Source: Celeribacter ethanolicus (GTDB lineage: Bacteria; Pseudomonadota; Alphaproteobacteria; Rhodobacterales; Rhodobacteraceae). Taken from it: DNA of 64,000 nt. Every line of letters begins with the position of its first letter. The stretch's first letter is position 1. Of the stretch, positions 35,627-45,585 are shown one piece after another. Location: contig NZ_LRUC01000052.1 of assembly GCF_001550095.1 (NCBI RefSeq), forward strand, positions 186,001 through 250,000, given 5' to 3'. A program made the position numbers and the translations under genes. The notes beneath the pieces were generated by a model. It did no database searches and was not told the origin of the DNA. It saw only the letters and a list, made by a program, of their open reading frames with translations.

Positions 35627-36592
35627 TTATGCGCCGGACTGCTGTGCTTCGGCAAGACCGTCCGGGATCGGATCGCCGGAAAATTCACCGATGCGTTTGA
35701 TTTCCCATTGTAACGTGAGACCCGCGTTTTGAAATACCTTTTTTCGCACCGTTTCTCCCAAAAGCTCGAGATCGTGCGCGGTGGCCACACCGGTGTTGAT
35801 CATGAAGTTGGAATGTTTTTCGCTCATTTGTGCCCCGCCGATGGAAAAACCCCTGAGCCCGGCCTCGTCGATCACCTTCCAGGCCTTGAGATCGTGCACG
35901 TCATCGGCGCGCCCTGTCGAACTGAATCCCGCCGGGTTGCGAAAGGTCGAGCCCGCGCTGCGCTCCTTGACGGGCTGCGTGGCGTCGCGTTTGGCAAGCT
36001 GGTCGTCCATGCGGGAGTTGAGCATCTCGGGATCGGCGCTCTCGGCCTCAAACGTGGCTTCGACGATGACCCAGCCTTCGGGCAGGTCGGTCTGGCGATA
36101 TTGGAAGCTCAGGTCTTCGGCGGTGAGCGTCACCAACTCCCCTGCCCGCGTCACGGCCCTGGCCGAGACGAAATGATCGGCGACATAGGAGCCGTAGCAG
36201 CCAGCATTCATCCGCACAGCGCCACCGATGGCACCTGGGATGGTGCGCAGGAAAGTCAGGTCGAGCCCGGCCTCGGCGGCCTTGCGCGCCACATGAGCGT
36301 CGAGCGCCGCGACACCTGCGGTCACGCGATTGCCCTCGATCCCAATGCCGTTAAAGCCCCGCCCCATGCGGATCACCACGGCCCGAATGCCGCCATCGCG
36401 CACGATCAGGTTCGACCCCACGCCCATCGGAAAAACCGCAACGGAGGGATCGAGCGCGGCAAGAAATCCCTGCAAATCCGCAAGATCGGCAGGCTGAAAC
36501 AACGCATCCGCCGGCCCGCCCACACGCAGCCACGTGAGATCGGAAAGCGTCCGGTTCTCGGTCAGCTTGCCACGGGTTTCGGGATAGATCAT
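35627..36592 (-). CDS. murB: UDP-N-acetylenolpyruvoylglucosamine reductase MurB
   Basis: MurB reduces UDP-GlcNAc-enolpyruvate to UDP-MurNAc with NADPH and FAD. The protein is 321 residues. The FAD domain shows [12 protein letters not shown] and [35 protein letters not shown] contains the conserved Gly-rich substrate loop; SAGSTFRNP carries the catalytic Ser; the C-terminal Glu lies in [12 protein letters not shown]. It resembles the type IIa (Bacillus-like) MurB lacking the extra C-terminal loop. The start ATG at 36592 overlaps the stop of the upstream DUF2484 gene by four bases, so translation is coupled. The stop is followed by the ddlB leader. Confidence 0.96.
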   Translation of the reverse strand: MIYPETRGKLTENRTLSDLTWLRVGGPADALFQPADLADLQGFLAALDPSVAVFPMGVGSNLIVRDGGIRAVVIRMGRGFNGIGIEGNRVTAGVAALDAHVARKAAEAGLDLTFLRTIPGAIGGAVRMNAGCYGSYVADHFVSARAVTRAGELVTLTAEDLSFQYRQTDLPEGWVIVEATFEAESADPEMLNSRMDDQLAKRDATQPVKERSAGSTFRNPAGFSSTGRADDVHDLKAWKVIDEAGLRGFSIGGAQMSEKHSNFMINTGVATAHDLELLGETVRKKVFQNAGLTLQWEIKRIGEFSGDPIPDGLAEAQQSGA

Positions 36593-36849
36593 TCCGCAGG
36601 GTCCTTTGCCAATGTGCGCCGCATCCACCGGCCCAGATACACCACAGGCCAGCGCAGGATCGAGACGCCCGCCGCGAAGACAAAAAGCCCGATCCATGGA
36701 CCGTTCTCATAGGTGACAAATCCTAGAAGAGGAACCCCCAGCGCAATCAGCGCATAGGCCGCAGGCCAGTGATTGCGTCGCGAGGGAAACATCGCGATCA
36801 CATTGGCGAGCACCGCCCAGAGACAGGCAAGGGTGAGGGACAGAGTCAT
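36589..36849 (-). CDS. Small DUF2484-like membrane protein
   Basis: This 86-residue protein has three hydrophobic stretches: [18 protein letters not shown] (4-21), [16 protein letters not shown] (30-45) and [15 protein letters not shown] (51-65). It ends in a basic tail with [15 protein letters not shown]. The arrangement matches the DUF2484 proteins that sit between murC and murB in Rhodobacteraceae; that association is from memory. Its stop overlaps the murB start (ATGA), so it is part of the same transcript and probably translated in coupling. Its function is unknown; a helper role in wall or division assembly is plausible only from its place. Confidence 0.7.
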   Translation of the reverse strand: MTLSLTLACLWAVLANVIAMFPSRRNHWPAAYALIALGVPLLGFVTYENGPWIGLFVFAAGVSILRWPVVYLGRWMRRTLAKDPAE

Positions 36850-36854
36850 GCGGC

Positions 36855-37109
36855 CTACTTCCTGGTTCGCCGCACAAGTCGCCTCCACAGCACCTTGAGC
36901 GGCTTTCGAAACAAAGACACGGCAGCAGCGAAACCGAGCAACACCGGCAGGTATCCATGCACCCGACCGGTCCAGAGAAGCACCACGGGCAGCACGAGCA
37001 AAAGCGCCAATCCGGGGAGAATCTGATAGCGCAAGGGTAACGGAGCGAGGGCCATGGTGGCAAGCGCCCAAATTGCGAGCGCCACCAATGGTTCCTGCAA
37101 CAGGGTCAC
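36855..37109 (-). CDS. Small DUF2484-like membrane protein, second copy
   Basis: This 84-residue protein starts at a GTG (37109), with GGAGG seven bases upstream, and its start overlaps the stop of the permease gene (GTGA). Three hydrophobic segments have the same layout as the next gene: LVALAIWALATMALAP, LPGLALLLVLPVVLLW and PVLLGFAAAVSLF, then a basic end (FRKPLKVLWRRLVRRTRK). The similar size, helix pattern and R-W-x-R-R tail suggest that the two are diverged paralogues, separated by only five bases. The function is unknown. Confidence 0.7.
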   Translation of the reverse strand: MTLLQEPLVALAIWALATMALAPLPLRYQILPGLALLLVLPVVLLWTGRVHGYLPVLLGFAAAVSLFRKPLKVLWRRLVRRTRK

Positions 37110-38308
37110 GACACGCCTCCGAGGGCGAAGGCCAGAAGCGCCAGAACGGCGAAGACCAGGCCCGCCACGGGCACCCAGTCCGCAATACGGAAGGGCGCCT
37201 GCGGGGTGCGGCGCTTCAACAGGATGAGCGCGCCGTTCACCAGAGCGAAGACGACCAGAAGGATCGTCGAGGTCACCCCCGCGAGATCGGCGACCGGCAA
37301 GGCGAGGCTCGCCCCCAGAACCGCCCCCCCGATCAGCAGCGTGGCCAGAACCGGCGTGCCAAAACGCGGATGGGCGTGATGGAACAGGCCCAGAAAACCG
37401 CCGCGTTTGCCAAGACCGAAGAGCACACGGGCCGCCATGACGATCTGCGCCAGCACACCGTTCAGCGCGGCGGCAACGGCGATGGCGGAGAGCACGGCCA
37501 CCGGCCCGCCGCCCGCTTCGAAAACCAATGCGAGCGGGCGCTCGGAGCCGACGAGATTTTCGAGCGGCACGGCACGCACGGCGGTGATGGTGACACCGGC
37601 ATAAAGCAGCGTCGTGATGACCAGAGAAGCGATGATGGCAATGGGGAGAGTGCGTTCGGGGCGCTTGACCTCCTCGGCCATATTGACGATGTCTTCGAAC
37701 CCGATGAAGGCAAAAAAGGCCAGCGTCGCGGCCACCCCGATGCCCGGGAAATACGGCTCTGCGGGGCTGAGGAAATCCGGGGAGACCGGAGCATGCCAAC
37801 CGGACCAGATCACCAGTGCCAGCCCGCCGACCTCGACCACGGTAAACAGCGCCGCAACGGCGAGGCTCTCCAACACCCCCACCAGGGCGACCGCGATCAG
37901 CGCGAGGCCGAGCCCCACCACGGCAACGGCGAATGGGACATCGACGACCCCGATGAGATAGCCTGCCCCGCCCCTGAGCACCGCCGCCGCCGACAGGGTG
38001 CCCCCCGCGACGATGGCGAGCCCGACGAGCAGGCCGAGAAAACGCGATCCGGTTCCCGCCTCGACATAGGCCGCCTCGCCCGCCGCCTCGGGGATACGGG
38101 TGGACAATTCGGCATAAGAGAGCGCGGAGGGCGCGGCGATCAGCCCGGCCAAAAGGAAGGCCAGGGGCGCGTAAAGCCCGGCCTCGGCCGCGACCGTGCC
38201 GACGAGCACGTAAATCCCCGCCCCGACCATGACGCCCACGCCGTAAGCCGTGAGCAATCCGGGGCCAATGCGGCGTTTGAGTTGGGAAGCTTGGGGTTTG
38301 GGGGACAT
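37106..38308 (-). CDS. APC-family amino-acid permease
   Basis: This 400-residue polytopic protein has about 12 hydrophobic helices and no signal peptide. The first helix has the broken substrate-site motif of the amino acid-polyamine-organocation family (AYGVGVMVGAGIYVLVG). The conserved FFAFIGFEDIVNMAEEVKRPERTLP lies near residues 199-223, the family's second signature. The substrate cannot be told. It stands inside the dcw cluster on the same strand, between murC and the DUF2484 genes, and is translationally coupled to the latter. Its products have no known role in wall synthesis, although an amino-acid carrier next to D-Ala ligase genes is suggestive. Confidence 0.85.
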   Translation of the reverse strand: MSPKPQASQLKRRIGPGLLTAYGVGVMVGAGIYVLVGTVAAEAGLYAPLAFLLAGLIAAPSALSYAELSTRIPEAAGEAAYVEAGTGSRFLGLLVGLAIVAGGTLSAAAVLRGGAGYLIGVVDVPFAVAVVGLGLALIAVALVGVLESLAVAALFTVVEVGGLALVIWSGWHAPVSPDFLSPAEPYFPGIGVAATLAFFAFIGFEDIVNMAEEVKRPERTLPIAIIASLVITTLLYAGVTITAVRAVPLENLVGSERPLALVFEAGGGPVAVLSAIAVAAALNGVLAQIVMAARVLFGLGKRGGFLGLFHHAHPRFGTPVLATLLIGGAVLGASLALPVADLAGVTSTILLVVFALVNGALILLKRRTPQAPFRIADWVPVAGLVFAVLALLAFALGGVS

Positions 38309-38351
38309 GAGAGTGCCTCAACAGGGACGACATAAGCCGAGAGTATCAACT

Positions 38352-38675
38352 TCAACCGGCCTTGTATCTGAGATGGCGCAAAAGCTTTCGAGCGCCGCGT
38401 CCGAGAGCGAAAAACAACAGTGCTGAAACCGCATTATAGATCAGCACGCGCGGCCACATAAACAAGGCGTAAGCGGCATAATACTGCATATCCAAGATCG
38501 CATCGACCGAAAGCACCCCGAACCTGACCCAAAGAAGCCCAAGACAGAAGAGCACCCCCCAAGGCAGAAGCAGCGCCAAGAGCCCGCGTTTCGTCCGCAC
38601 CTGTGAAAAGGCCATGAACAGCCCCGTGAGACCACCCAGTCCGCAAAAGATCAGAACAATGATCAGCCGCTCCAT
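38352..38675 (-). CDS. Small predicted membrane protein of unknown function
   Basis: This 107-residue protein has hydrophobic segments at about 4-22 (LIIVLIFCGLGGLTGLFMAF), 32-52 (LLALLLPWGVLFCLGLLWVRF) and 77-95, and a basic C-terminus (GARKLLRHLRYKAG). No family is recognised. The start lies within the 3' arm of a nine-base inverted repeat (38673-38681 with 38737-38745) and also within the local GTGAG-C-CTCAC hairpin, so its translation start may be masked in the mRNA. It follows murC by 86 bp and precedes the permease by 43 bp on the same strand. Confidence 0.6.
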   Translation of the reverse strand: MERLIIVLIFCGLGGLTGLFMAFSQVRTKRGLLALLLPWGVLFCLGLLWVRFGVLSVDAILDMQYYAAYALFMWPRVLIYNAVSALLFFALGRGARKLLRHLRYKAG

Positions 38676-38761
38676 GTGAGGCTCACCTTTCTCATCACAC
38701 GACCTGTCGGAATATGTGTGCCCCCACAGACGCGGACCTCACATGACACGGCCTGCGATGC

Positions 38762-40165
38762 TCAGCCTTTCGACAGGCGCTCGGGCAGGTTATGCGCCCA
38801 AGCCGAGATGGTCCCGGCCCCGAGGCAGACAACCATGTCGCCGGGACGGGTCTGTTCGCGCACCAGCCGTTCGAGATCGTCTTCGCAGGTCACCGCACGG
38901 GCGTGGCGGTGGCCGTGACGGATGAGACCGGCCACAAGATCGTCGCGGGACGCGCCGGGGATCGGCTCCTCGCCTGCGGCGTAAACCTCGGCGATGCCGA
39001 CGACATCGGCTTCGTTGAAACAGGTGCAGAAATCGTCGAACAGGCTATGCAGACGCGAGTAGCGGTGCGGCTGATGCACGGCGATGACGCGCCCCTCGGA
39101 GGCCTGACGCGCGGCTTTCAGAACGGCCGCGATCTCGACCGGGTGGTGGCCGTAATCGTCGATGATGGTGACGCCGTTCACCTCACCCACACGGGTGAAG
39201 CGCCGGTTGACGCCGCCGAAAGCGGCCAGCGCTTTTTTGATCTCTTCGGCTTTCATCCCGAGATGACGCGCCACAGCAACGGCGGCCAAAGCATTGGACA
39301 CGTTGTGATCTCCGGGCATGGGCAGGGTGCAACCTTCGATCACCATATTGTCGGCGGCCAGAACGATGTCGAAATGCGCCACACCTTTCTTGTAGGTCAG
39401 ATTGACAGCACGCACATCGGCCTGAGCATTGAACCCGTAGGTGACGACGCGGCGGTCGGTGATCCTGCCGACGAGGCTCTGAACCTCCGGGTGATCCGTG
39501 CAGCAGACCGCGAGGCCGTAGAACGGAATGCCGGAGACGAAATCGTAGAAGCCCTGACGCAGGTTCTCGATCGTACCCCAGTGTTCCATGTGCTCAGGGT
39601 CGATGTTGGTCACGATGGCGATGGTGGCGGGCAGACGGTTGAACGTGCCGTCGCTCTCATCGGCCTCGACGACCATCCAGTCGCCCTGCCCCATCCGGGC
39701 GTTGGAGCCGTAAGCGTGGATGATGCCGCCGTTGATCACGGTCGGGTCGATGCCGCCCGCGACGAGCAATTCAGCGACGAGCGTGGTGGTCGTGGTCTTG
39801 CCGTGGGTGCCCGCGATGGCGACGTTGGATTTCAGGCGCATCAGCTCGGCCAGCATCTCGGCGCGGCGTACCACCGGCAGGCCTTTGGCGCGGGCGGTAT
39901 CAAGCTCCGGGTTGCCGGGTTTGATCGCGCTTGAGATCACCACGACCTCGGCATTGTCCAGATTTTCCGCGCGCTGCCCCTCGTAGATCACCGCACCCAG
40001 CGCCTTGAGCCGGTCGGTGATTTTCGACGCTTTCAGATCGGAGCCCTGCACCTGATAGCCATGGTTCAAAAGCACCTCGGCAATCCCCGACATGCCGATG
40101 CCGCCAATGCCGACAAAATGGATTGCGCCCATCTCTGTGGGAAGCTTGGTCACGGAAGCGTTCAT
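38762..40165 (-). CDS. murC: UDP-N-acetylmuramate--L-alanine ligase MurC
   Basis: MurC adds L-Ala to UDP-MurNAc with ATP, the first amino acid of the stem peptide. The 467 residues show the three Mur-ligase domains: the UDP-binding [18 protein letters not shown] at residues 15-32, the ATP loop [12 protein letters not shown] near 110-121, the central Asp/His segment [22 protein letters not shown], and the C-terminal domain with [10 protein letters not shown]. The ATG at 40165 ([19 protein letters not shown]) fits the family; the ribosome site is weak (GAGA), suggesting coupling to murG upstream. It lies 37 bp after murG. Confidence 0.97.
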   Translation of the reverse strand: MNASVTKLPTEMGAIHFVGIGGIGMSGIAEVLLNHGYQVQGSDLKASKITDRLKALGAVIYEGQRAENLDNAEVVVISSAIKPGNPELDTARAKGLPVVRRAEMLAELMRLKSNVAIAGTHGKTTTTTLVAELLVAGGIDPTVINGGIIHAYGSNARMGQGDWMVVEADESDGTFNRLPATIAIVTNIDPEHMEHWGTIENLRQGFYDFVSGIPFYGLAVCCTDHPEVQSLVGRITDRRVVTYGFNAQADVRAVNLTYKKGVAHFDIVLAADNMVIEGCTLPMPGDHNVSNALAAVAVARHLGMKAEEIKKALAAFGGVNRRFTRVGEVNGVTIIDDYGHHPVEIAAVLKAARQASEGRVIAVHQPHRYSRLHSLFDDFCTCFNEADVVGIAEVYAAGEEPIPGASRDDLVAGLIRHGHRHARAVTCEDDLERLVREQTRPGDMVVCLGAGTISAWAHNLPERLSKG

Positions 40166-40202
40166 CTGTTTCGTCTCACTCGTCTGTCGCCCGTTCGGGC
40201 CA

Positions 40203-41300
40203 TCATTGTTTGTTGAAGGCCAGCTCTTCGACCAGAGCCGCCAGTTCCTCTGCCGCCATCGGTTTCGAGACCGAAAGCGCGGCATGGGCCATCATCGTTG
40301 CGCCCTGCGGGTGAGCCAGCACGTTGTAAATCTGTTCGGCCAGGCTCTCCGGCGTCAGTTGGCTTTCGGGGATCATCACGGCGGCATCTGCTTCGACCAA
40401 CCCGCGCGCATTGGCGGTTTGATGATCGCCAGCGGCGGCCGCATAGGGGATCAGGATCGACGGACGCCCGATCACGGAAATATCCGCAACGGTCGAGGCG
40501 CCGGAGCGGGAGATCACCAGTTGCGCCTCGCTCATCCGGGTCGGGATGTCGTCGAAGAACGGGCGCACATCGGCCTGAATGCCCTGAGTGTGATAGAATT
40601 CGGTGACGCGGTCGAGATCTTCGGGACGCGCCTGCTGGCTCACCCGCAGATGCGACAGCATGTGTTCCGGCAGACGCGAGATCGCATCCGGCACTACGTC
40701 GGAGAGGATGCGCGCGCCCTGCGAGCCGCCGACGATCAGAAGCTCCATCGGATAATCCCCAGGCGGAATATAGGGCGCAGCGTGTTTTTCAAGCACCGCA
40801 CCACGCACCGGGTTGCCGACATAATAGCCCTCGACGCCCTGCGGCAGAGTGGTCGGCCATGTGCCGCAGGCGACCGTGTTGACGCGTTTGGCAAAGGCCT
40901 GATTGACCCGCCCCAGAACGCCGTTCTGTTCGTGAATCATCCGCGGCAGTTTCAGAAGCGTCGCCGCCGCCACCGCCGGGATCGCCGGGTAGCCACCGAA
41001 GCCCACAACGACGGCGGGCTTGTCGGAGACGAATTTGGTGAGCGCCGAAAGCACGCCACCCGCGATGCGAAACGGCACCAGAGCTTTCGCCAGGATGCCG
41101 CCGCGCGCGAAGGTGGCCGAGGGCACGGTGTCGATCGCGACCGCTTTCGGGAACGCGCCAGTGTAACGCGCGCCACGGTCGTCGGTCGACAGTTTCACCC
41201 GCCAGCCCCGGGCCAGCATCACCTCGGCCAGCGATTGTGCCGGGAACATATGCCCGCCGGTGCCGCCGGCGGCGATGACGAGAAGGGGGGCTTGGGTCAT
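40203..41300 (-). CDS. murG: UDP-GlcNAc--lipid I GlcNAc transferase MurG
   Basis: MurG is the peripheral membrane GT28 glycosyltransferase that turns lipid I into lipid II. The protein is 365 residues. The first Gly-loop is [12 protein letters not shown] at residues 10-21, the second [11 protein letters not shown], and the third [14 protein letters not shown]; the C-terminal donor site contains [24 protein letters not shown] followed by GDHQTANAR. These are all diagnostic. The ATG at 41300 matches family N-termini; upstream frame extension is spurious. It lies 35 bp after ftsW and 37 bp before murC in the same run. Confidence 0.97.
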   Translation of the reverse strand: MTQAPLLVIAAGGTGGHMFPAQSLAEVMLARGWRVKLSTDDRGARYTGAFPKAVAIDTVPSATFARGGILAKALVPFRIAGGVLSALTKFVSDKPAVVVGFGGYPAIPAVAAATLLKLPRMIHEQNGVLGRVNQAFAKRVNTVACGTWPTTLPQGVEGYYVGNPVRGAVLEKHAAPYIPPGDYPMELLIVGGSQGARILSDVVPDAISRLPEHMLSHLRVSQQARPEDLDRVTEFYHTQGIQADVRPFFDDIPTRMSEAQLVISRSGASTVADISVIGRPSILIPYAAAAGDHQTANARGLVEADAAVMIPESQLTPESLAEQIYNVLAHPQGATMMAHAALSVSKPMAAEELAALVEELAFNKQ

Positions 41301-41335
41301 GTCAGTCTCTTTTTGGTCTTGCGGTCGTACGGAGC

Positions 41336-42505
41336 TCAGCGCCCGCGCCGGATCAGGATGTCGCCGATCTCGCCCTGCGGACGGGTGCGGGTAAAGGCCA
41401 GAAGTGCGCCGAGCGCAATGCCCGAGGCGATCACGGACGAGCCACCATATGACACGAACGGGAGAGTCATGCCTTTGGCAGGCAGAAGCCGGACGGCCAC
41501 GCCCATGTTGATGAAGGCCTGAATGCCGAAAGCACAGGCCAGCCCGGTGCCTGCCAGCCGAATGAACGGATCGCGTTCGCGCAGAAGCCGCCACAGGGAC
41601 CGCACGGTGATCGTGGCGTAAAGTGCGATGATGATGCCCACAAGGATGAGCCCGTATTCCTCGGCGGCAACGGCGATGATGAAATCGGTATGCGCATCCG
41701 GCAGGGACCACTTCACCGTCCCCTCACCTACGCCGACGCCGAAAATCCCGCCCTCGCGAATAGCGTTGGTGGCATAGCCGATCTGGGTCGTGGGGTCGAT
41801 GGTCGGGTTCAGGAAGCCGTCGATACGACGCGCGAAGTGTTCGGAATTGTGATAGGCGAACGTCCCGCCCGCGACGACCAACCCGGCAATGCCGACAAGC
41901 AGCGTCAGAGGCGCCCCGGAGACGAAATACATCACGCCCCAGGCGAAGAGAATGAGCGAGGCCTGACCGAAATCCGGCTGCAACGCCAGCAGGATAACGA
42001 TGAAAGACGCCAGAAGGAAGGAATACATCCGCCCCGGAGGCCCGCCGATTTCATGGGCGGCGGCCATCAGCCAGGCGGCGGTGATGACGAAGGCGGGTTT
42101 GAGGAATTCCGACGGCTGGACCGAAGCGAAACCGAGCGAGAACCACCGGGTCGCGCCTTTGCCGAAATCCGTGCCGAAGAACGGCAGGAGCAAAAGCGAC
42201 AGCATGGCGATCCCGAAGCCGACCACAGCGACACGACGCACACGCGCCGGGTCCATCATGGTGATGCCGATCATGACGACAAGACCGACACCGCCGAAAA
42301 ACGCCTGACGTTTGACGTAGTGAAACAGGTCGGTGAAGTGGTTTTTCTCGGCCAGGGGTGGCGAGGCCGCCAGCCCGAGCAAAAGCCCGATGCCAAAGAG
42401 AATGAAGACGCAGGACAGCGTCCATTTGTCGATTGTCCGCCACCAACGCGGAAGGATCGGCTCTCCCACGCGCATCGGCGCCGAGCCATACACCATCTCT
42501 GTCAT
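41336..42505 (-). CDS. ftsW: Septal peptidoglycan polymerase / lipid II-handling protein FtsW (SEDS family)
   Basis: FtsW is the SEDS-family membrane glycosyltransferase that polymerises lipid II at the septum together with FtsI. It is 389 residues with about ten hydrophobic helices. The SEDS landmarks are present: [17 protein letters not shown] near residues 128-144, [12 protein letters not shown] with the conserved DFG-type Asp, and the C-terminal [25 protein letters not shown] precedes the first. It is divergent from the lactate dehydrogenase gene across 261 bp, so it heads the second half of the cluster and must have its own promoter there. Confidence 0.97.
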   Translation of the reverse strand: MTEMVYGSAPMRVGEPILPRWWRTIDKWTLSCVFILFGIGLLLGLAASPPLAEKNHFTDLFHYVKRQAFFGGVGLVVMIGITMMDPARVRRVAVVGFGIAMLSLLLLPFFGTDFGKGATRWFSLGFASVQPSEFLKPAFVITAAWLMAAAHEIGGPPGRMYSFLLASFIVILLALQPDFGQASLILFAWGVMYFVSGAPLTLLVGIAGLVVAGGTFAYHNSEHFARRIDGFLNPTIDPTTQIGYATNAIREGGIFGVGVGEGTVKWSLPDAHTDFIIAVAAEEYGLILVGIIIALYATITVRSLWRLLRERDPFIRLAGTGLACAFGIQAFINMGVAVRLLPAKGMTLPFVSYGGSSVIASGIALGALLAFTRTRPQGEIGDILIRRGR

Positions 42506-42677
42506 GATACCGCCTACATCTGCCTCATGCCCGATTTTCCGGGTCTATACCGATCAGAATAGCGGCATTCGCGCCCGCACGCCACTACAGATTGCGGTCA
42601 GACCGATCGGGAGCCGCAGGAAAGCGGGGTTTTGCCCAAAACAGTCTCTCTGCTGCGCCTCTTATGCAAAAACGCGA

Positions 42678-43699
<1,022 letters not shown>

Positions 43700-43771
43700 G
43701 CCCTGACCGGCAAGCACTATATCCGGTCGGAGCCACTCTCGCAGGGCTCATCAATATCGAGGAACACGAGA

Positions 43772-44038
43772 ATGCGCCTTTCTATCATTAGTGTTGCTGT
43801 GCTGGTCGTTTGGGCCTTGAGCCTCTTGGCCACGTACACCGCCACACGCAACAAATGGCAGGCGCTTGGGGAGGCAAGCGGAGAAATCCACGGGAAAAGC
43901 CAGATTCTCTCCGAGCTGTGCGGTTTTGCGGCACCCGGCGGTCTCGATCCCCAGGCCGATCTGCAACTGGACGTGAAGGCCTCAAGTGTGACCCTGACCC
44001 GGCGTGACGGGCATGTTGAAATCAGATGTGCACAATGA
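43772..44038 (+). CDS. Small membrane-anchored or exported protein, unknown
   Basis: This 88-residue protein has one N-terminal hydrophobic segment (LSIISVAVLVVWALSLLATY, residues 3-22) that could be an uncleaved anchor. A polar part follows with two Cys residues, ELCGFAAPGG and EIRCAQ at the end, able to form one disulfide in the periplasm. GAGGAAC lies before the ATG. It follows ldh by 72 bp and precedes another exported-protein gene by 75 bp. I recognise no family. Confidence 0.55.
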   Translation: MRLSIISVAVLVVWALSLLATYTATRNKWQALGEASGEIHGKSQILSELCGFAAPGGLDPQADLQLDVKASSVTLTRRDGHVEIRCAQ

Positions 44039-44113
44039 GTTCCGGCCCAACCTCCGGGTTTCCACTGGTCACAGGCCAAACACCTTGAAACCCAATTTCG
44101 AAAGGAAAATTTC

Positions 44114-44626
44114 ATGAAGACTCCCCTTTTCCCCGCAATGCTTCTGGCTGGGCTCGCCACCACTCCGATTGCAGCCCAAACCCCGGCAACATTCGACGAA
44201 ACCTATTCGGCTTTCGTCGATACGCTGCGCACCCGTTGCACCGGGTTTGAGAACGGTGCATTCGACGCCCCGGCGGAGGCCGTCAGCCGCACCACCGATT
44301 TCAACGGCGACGGCATCACCGATCCGATTGTCGAGGAATGGCGGTTTTCCTGCTCCAGTTCCGCCACGATATTCAGCGGCGGAACGGGCGGGAGCTATGT
44401 CCACCTCTTCGTCTCTCAGCCCGATGGCGGCTATAGCCGGTTCGAATTTCTGGCCTATGCCGCGATGATCGTCACCCCGCAGGGCCGCCCGGACCGGCCG
44501 GTCCTTCTGTTGCCGGAACATGGCACAAATTGTGACGTGACCGCCGAGTCCTGCTATGCCGCCTATGTCTGGTCGGAAACCGGCCGTTTCGTTTCGACCG
44601 GCGGTGTGGTCGAGGCCTCGCAATAA
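44114..44626 (+). CDS. Exported protein with one calcium-loop-like motif, unknown
   Basis: This 170-residue protein has a clear signal peptide (MKTPLFPAMLLAGLATTPIAA, cleavage before QTPA). The mature protein has Cys pairs (TRCTGFE, RFSCSSSA, TNCDVTAESCYAA) and a DFNGDGITDP loop of the Asp-x-Asn-x-Asp-Gly type, usually a calcium-binding turn in FG-GAP or dockerin-like proteins. It is therefore probably a periplasmic, disulfide-bonded protein. AAAGGAAA precedes the start. It is part of the plus-strand block with ldh and convergent with the AraC regulator. Function unknown. Confidence 0.6.
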   Translation: MKTPLFPAMLLAGLATTPIAAQTPATFDETYSAFVDTLRTRCTGFENGAFDAPAEAVSRTTDFNGDGITDPIVEEWRFSCSSSATIFSGGTGGSYVHLFVSQPDGGYSRFEFLAYAAMIVTPQGRPDRPVLLLPEHGTNCDVTAESCYAAYVWSETGRFVSTGGVVEASQ

Positions 44627-44675
44627 CCTCACCGGCTTTACGCGTTTCCGGCAGGGTGAGCGTTTCCGCGCGCCC

Positions 44676-45482
44676 TCACCGGAACGCGGAAGGCGGTGCG
44701 CCCAAGTCCCGCTTGAACGCCGCGATAAAGGCTGAGGGACTGGAATAGCCCAGACGTGCGGCCAGATCCGTACTGCTTTCGCCCTGCTCCAACCGTTCCA
44801 AAGCGAATAAAATCCGCCGCCGGGCGCGCCAGTCGCGAAAACTCTTGCCGGTTTCCGTCACGAACAATCGCGCGAGCGTGCGCTCCGAGGTGCCGACCTC
44901 ATGGGCGATCTCGGCAAGGCCGCGGCGCTCTTCCGGATGCTCCAGAAAGATCGACATGGCGGCCACCAGGCGCGGGTCGCGCCCGCCCGGCAGATGCATC
45001 GCGGCCGGTTTCAGGCGCCCGATCTCGTCCAAAGCCACCCAGGCCAGCCGACGGGTTTCCGCTTGCGTCAGCCCCCCCTCCATTCTCTGCTCCACCATCC
45101 GCTCGACCACCCCGCGCAGCAGAGGAGAGGTCCGCAACACCGTCATCTCCTGCGGCAAACCTGCCCGGCTCACATAGGCCGGCGCGACATAGAGATGATG
45201 GGTCAGGACGGCAGATTGCGTGCTGAGTTGATGCTCCACATCGGACGGAATCCAGATCGCGTGTTTGTGCGGGATGATCCAGACATCTTTGCCCGCCTGC
45301 AACCGCATCACCCCATTGTAACACATGGCCAGTTGCGCCCTCGGATGGCTGTGCGGTTCGACCGTGTAGCCGCCGGTGAATTGTTCGCGGCGGGCAATCA
45401 CCGGGCGGCCCGGGGTCAGGTCGAAACCGATCCCCGTGGGTGGCGCATCGGCATTTGGCAGATATTCGACATGATTTGGCAT
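44676..45482 (-). CDS. AraC-family transcriptional regulator (cupin sensor)
   Basis: This 268-residue protein has two parts. The N-terminal cupin (residues 15-110) carries the His-x-His ligand pair VEPHSHPRAQLAMCYNG. The C-terminal part holds the double helix-turn-helix of AraC/XylS: GLAEIAHEVGTSERTLARLF and TDLAARLGYSSPSAFIAAFKRDLG. Such proteins usually activate a neighbouring catabolic or transport gene in response to a small molecule. It is divergent, 103 bp away, from the DASS permease, which is its most likely target. The start at 45482 fits the domain. It is convergent with the exported-protein gene. Confidence 0.88.
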   Translation of the reverse strand: MPNHVEYLPNADAPPTGIGFDLTPGRPVIARREQFTGGYTVEPHSHPRAQLAMCYNGVMRLQAGKDVWIIPHKHAIWIPSDVEHQLSTQSAVLTHHLYVAPAYVSRAGLPQEMTVLRTSPLLRGVVERMVEQRMEGGLTQAETRRLAWVALDEIGRLKPAAMHLPGGRDPRLVAAMSIFLEHPEERRGLAEIAHEVGTSERTLARLFVTETGKSFRDWRARRRILFALERLEQGESSTDLAARLGYSSPSAFIAAFKRDLGAPPSAFR

Positions 45483-45585
45483 AATGTCGCTCTACCGTAT
45501 TTCCGACATTTTTTCTACATCTTTCGCAAAAGGTGCAGCCCCCAAAGCCAGCGCCTGTTTTCGCATTCACATCGCAGGACAGCCC

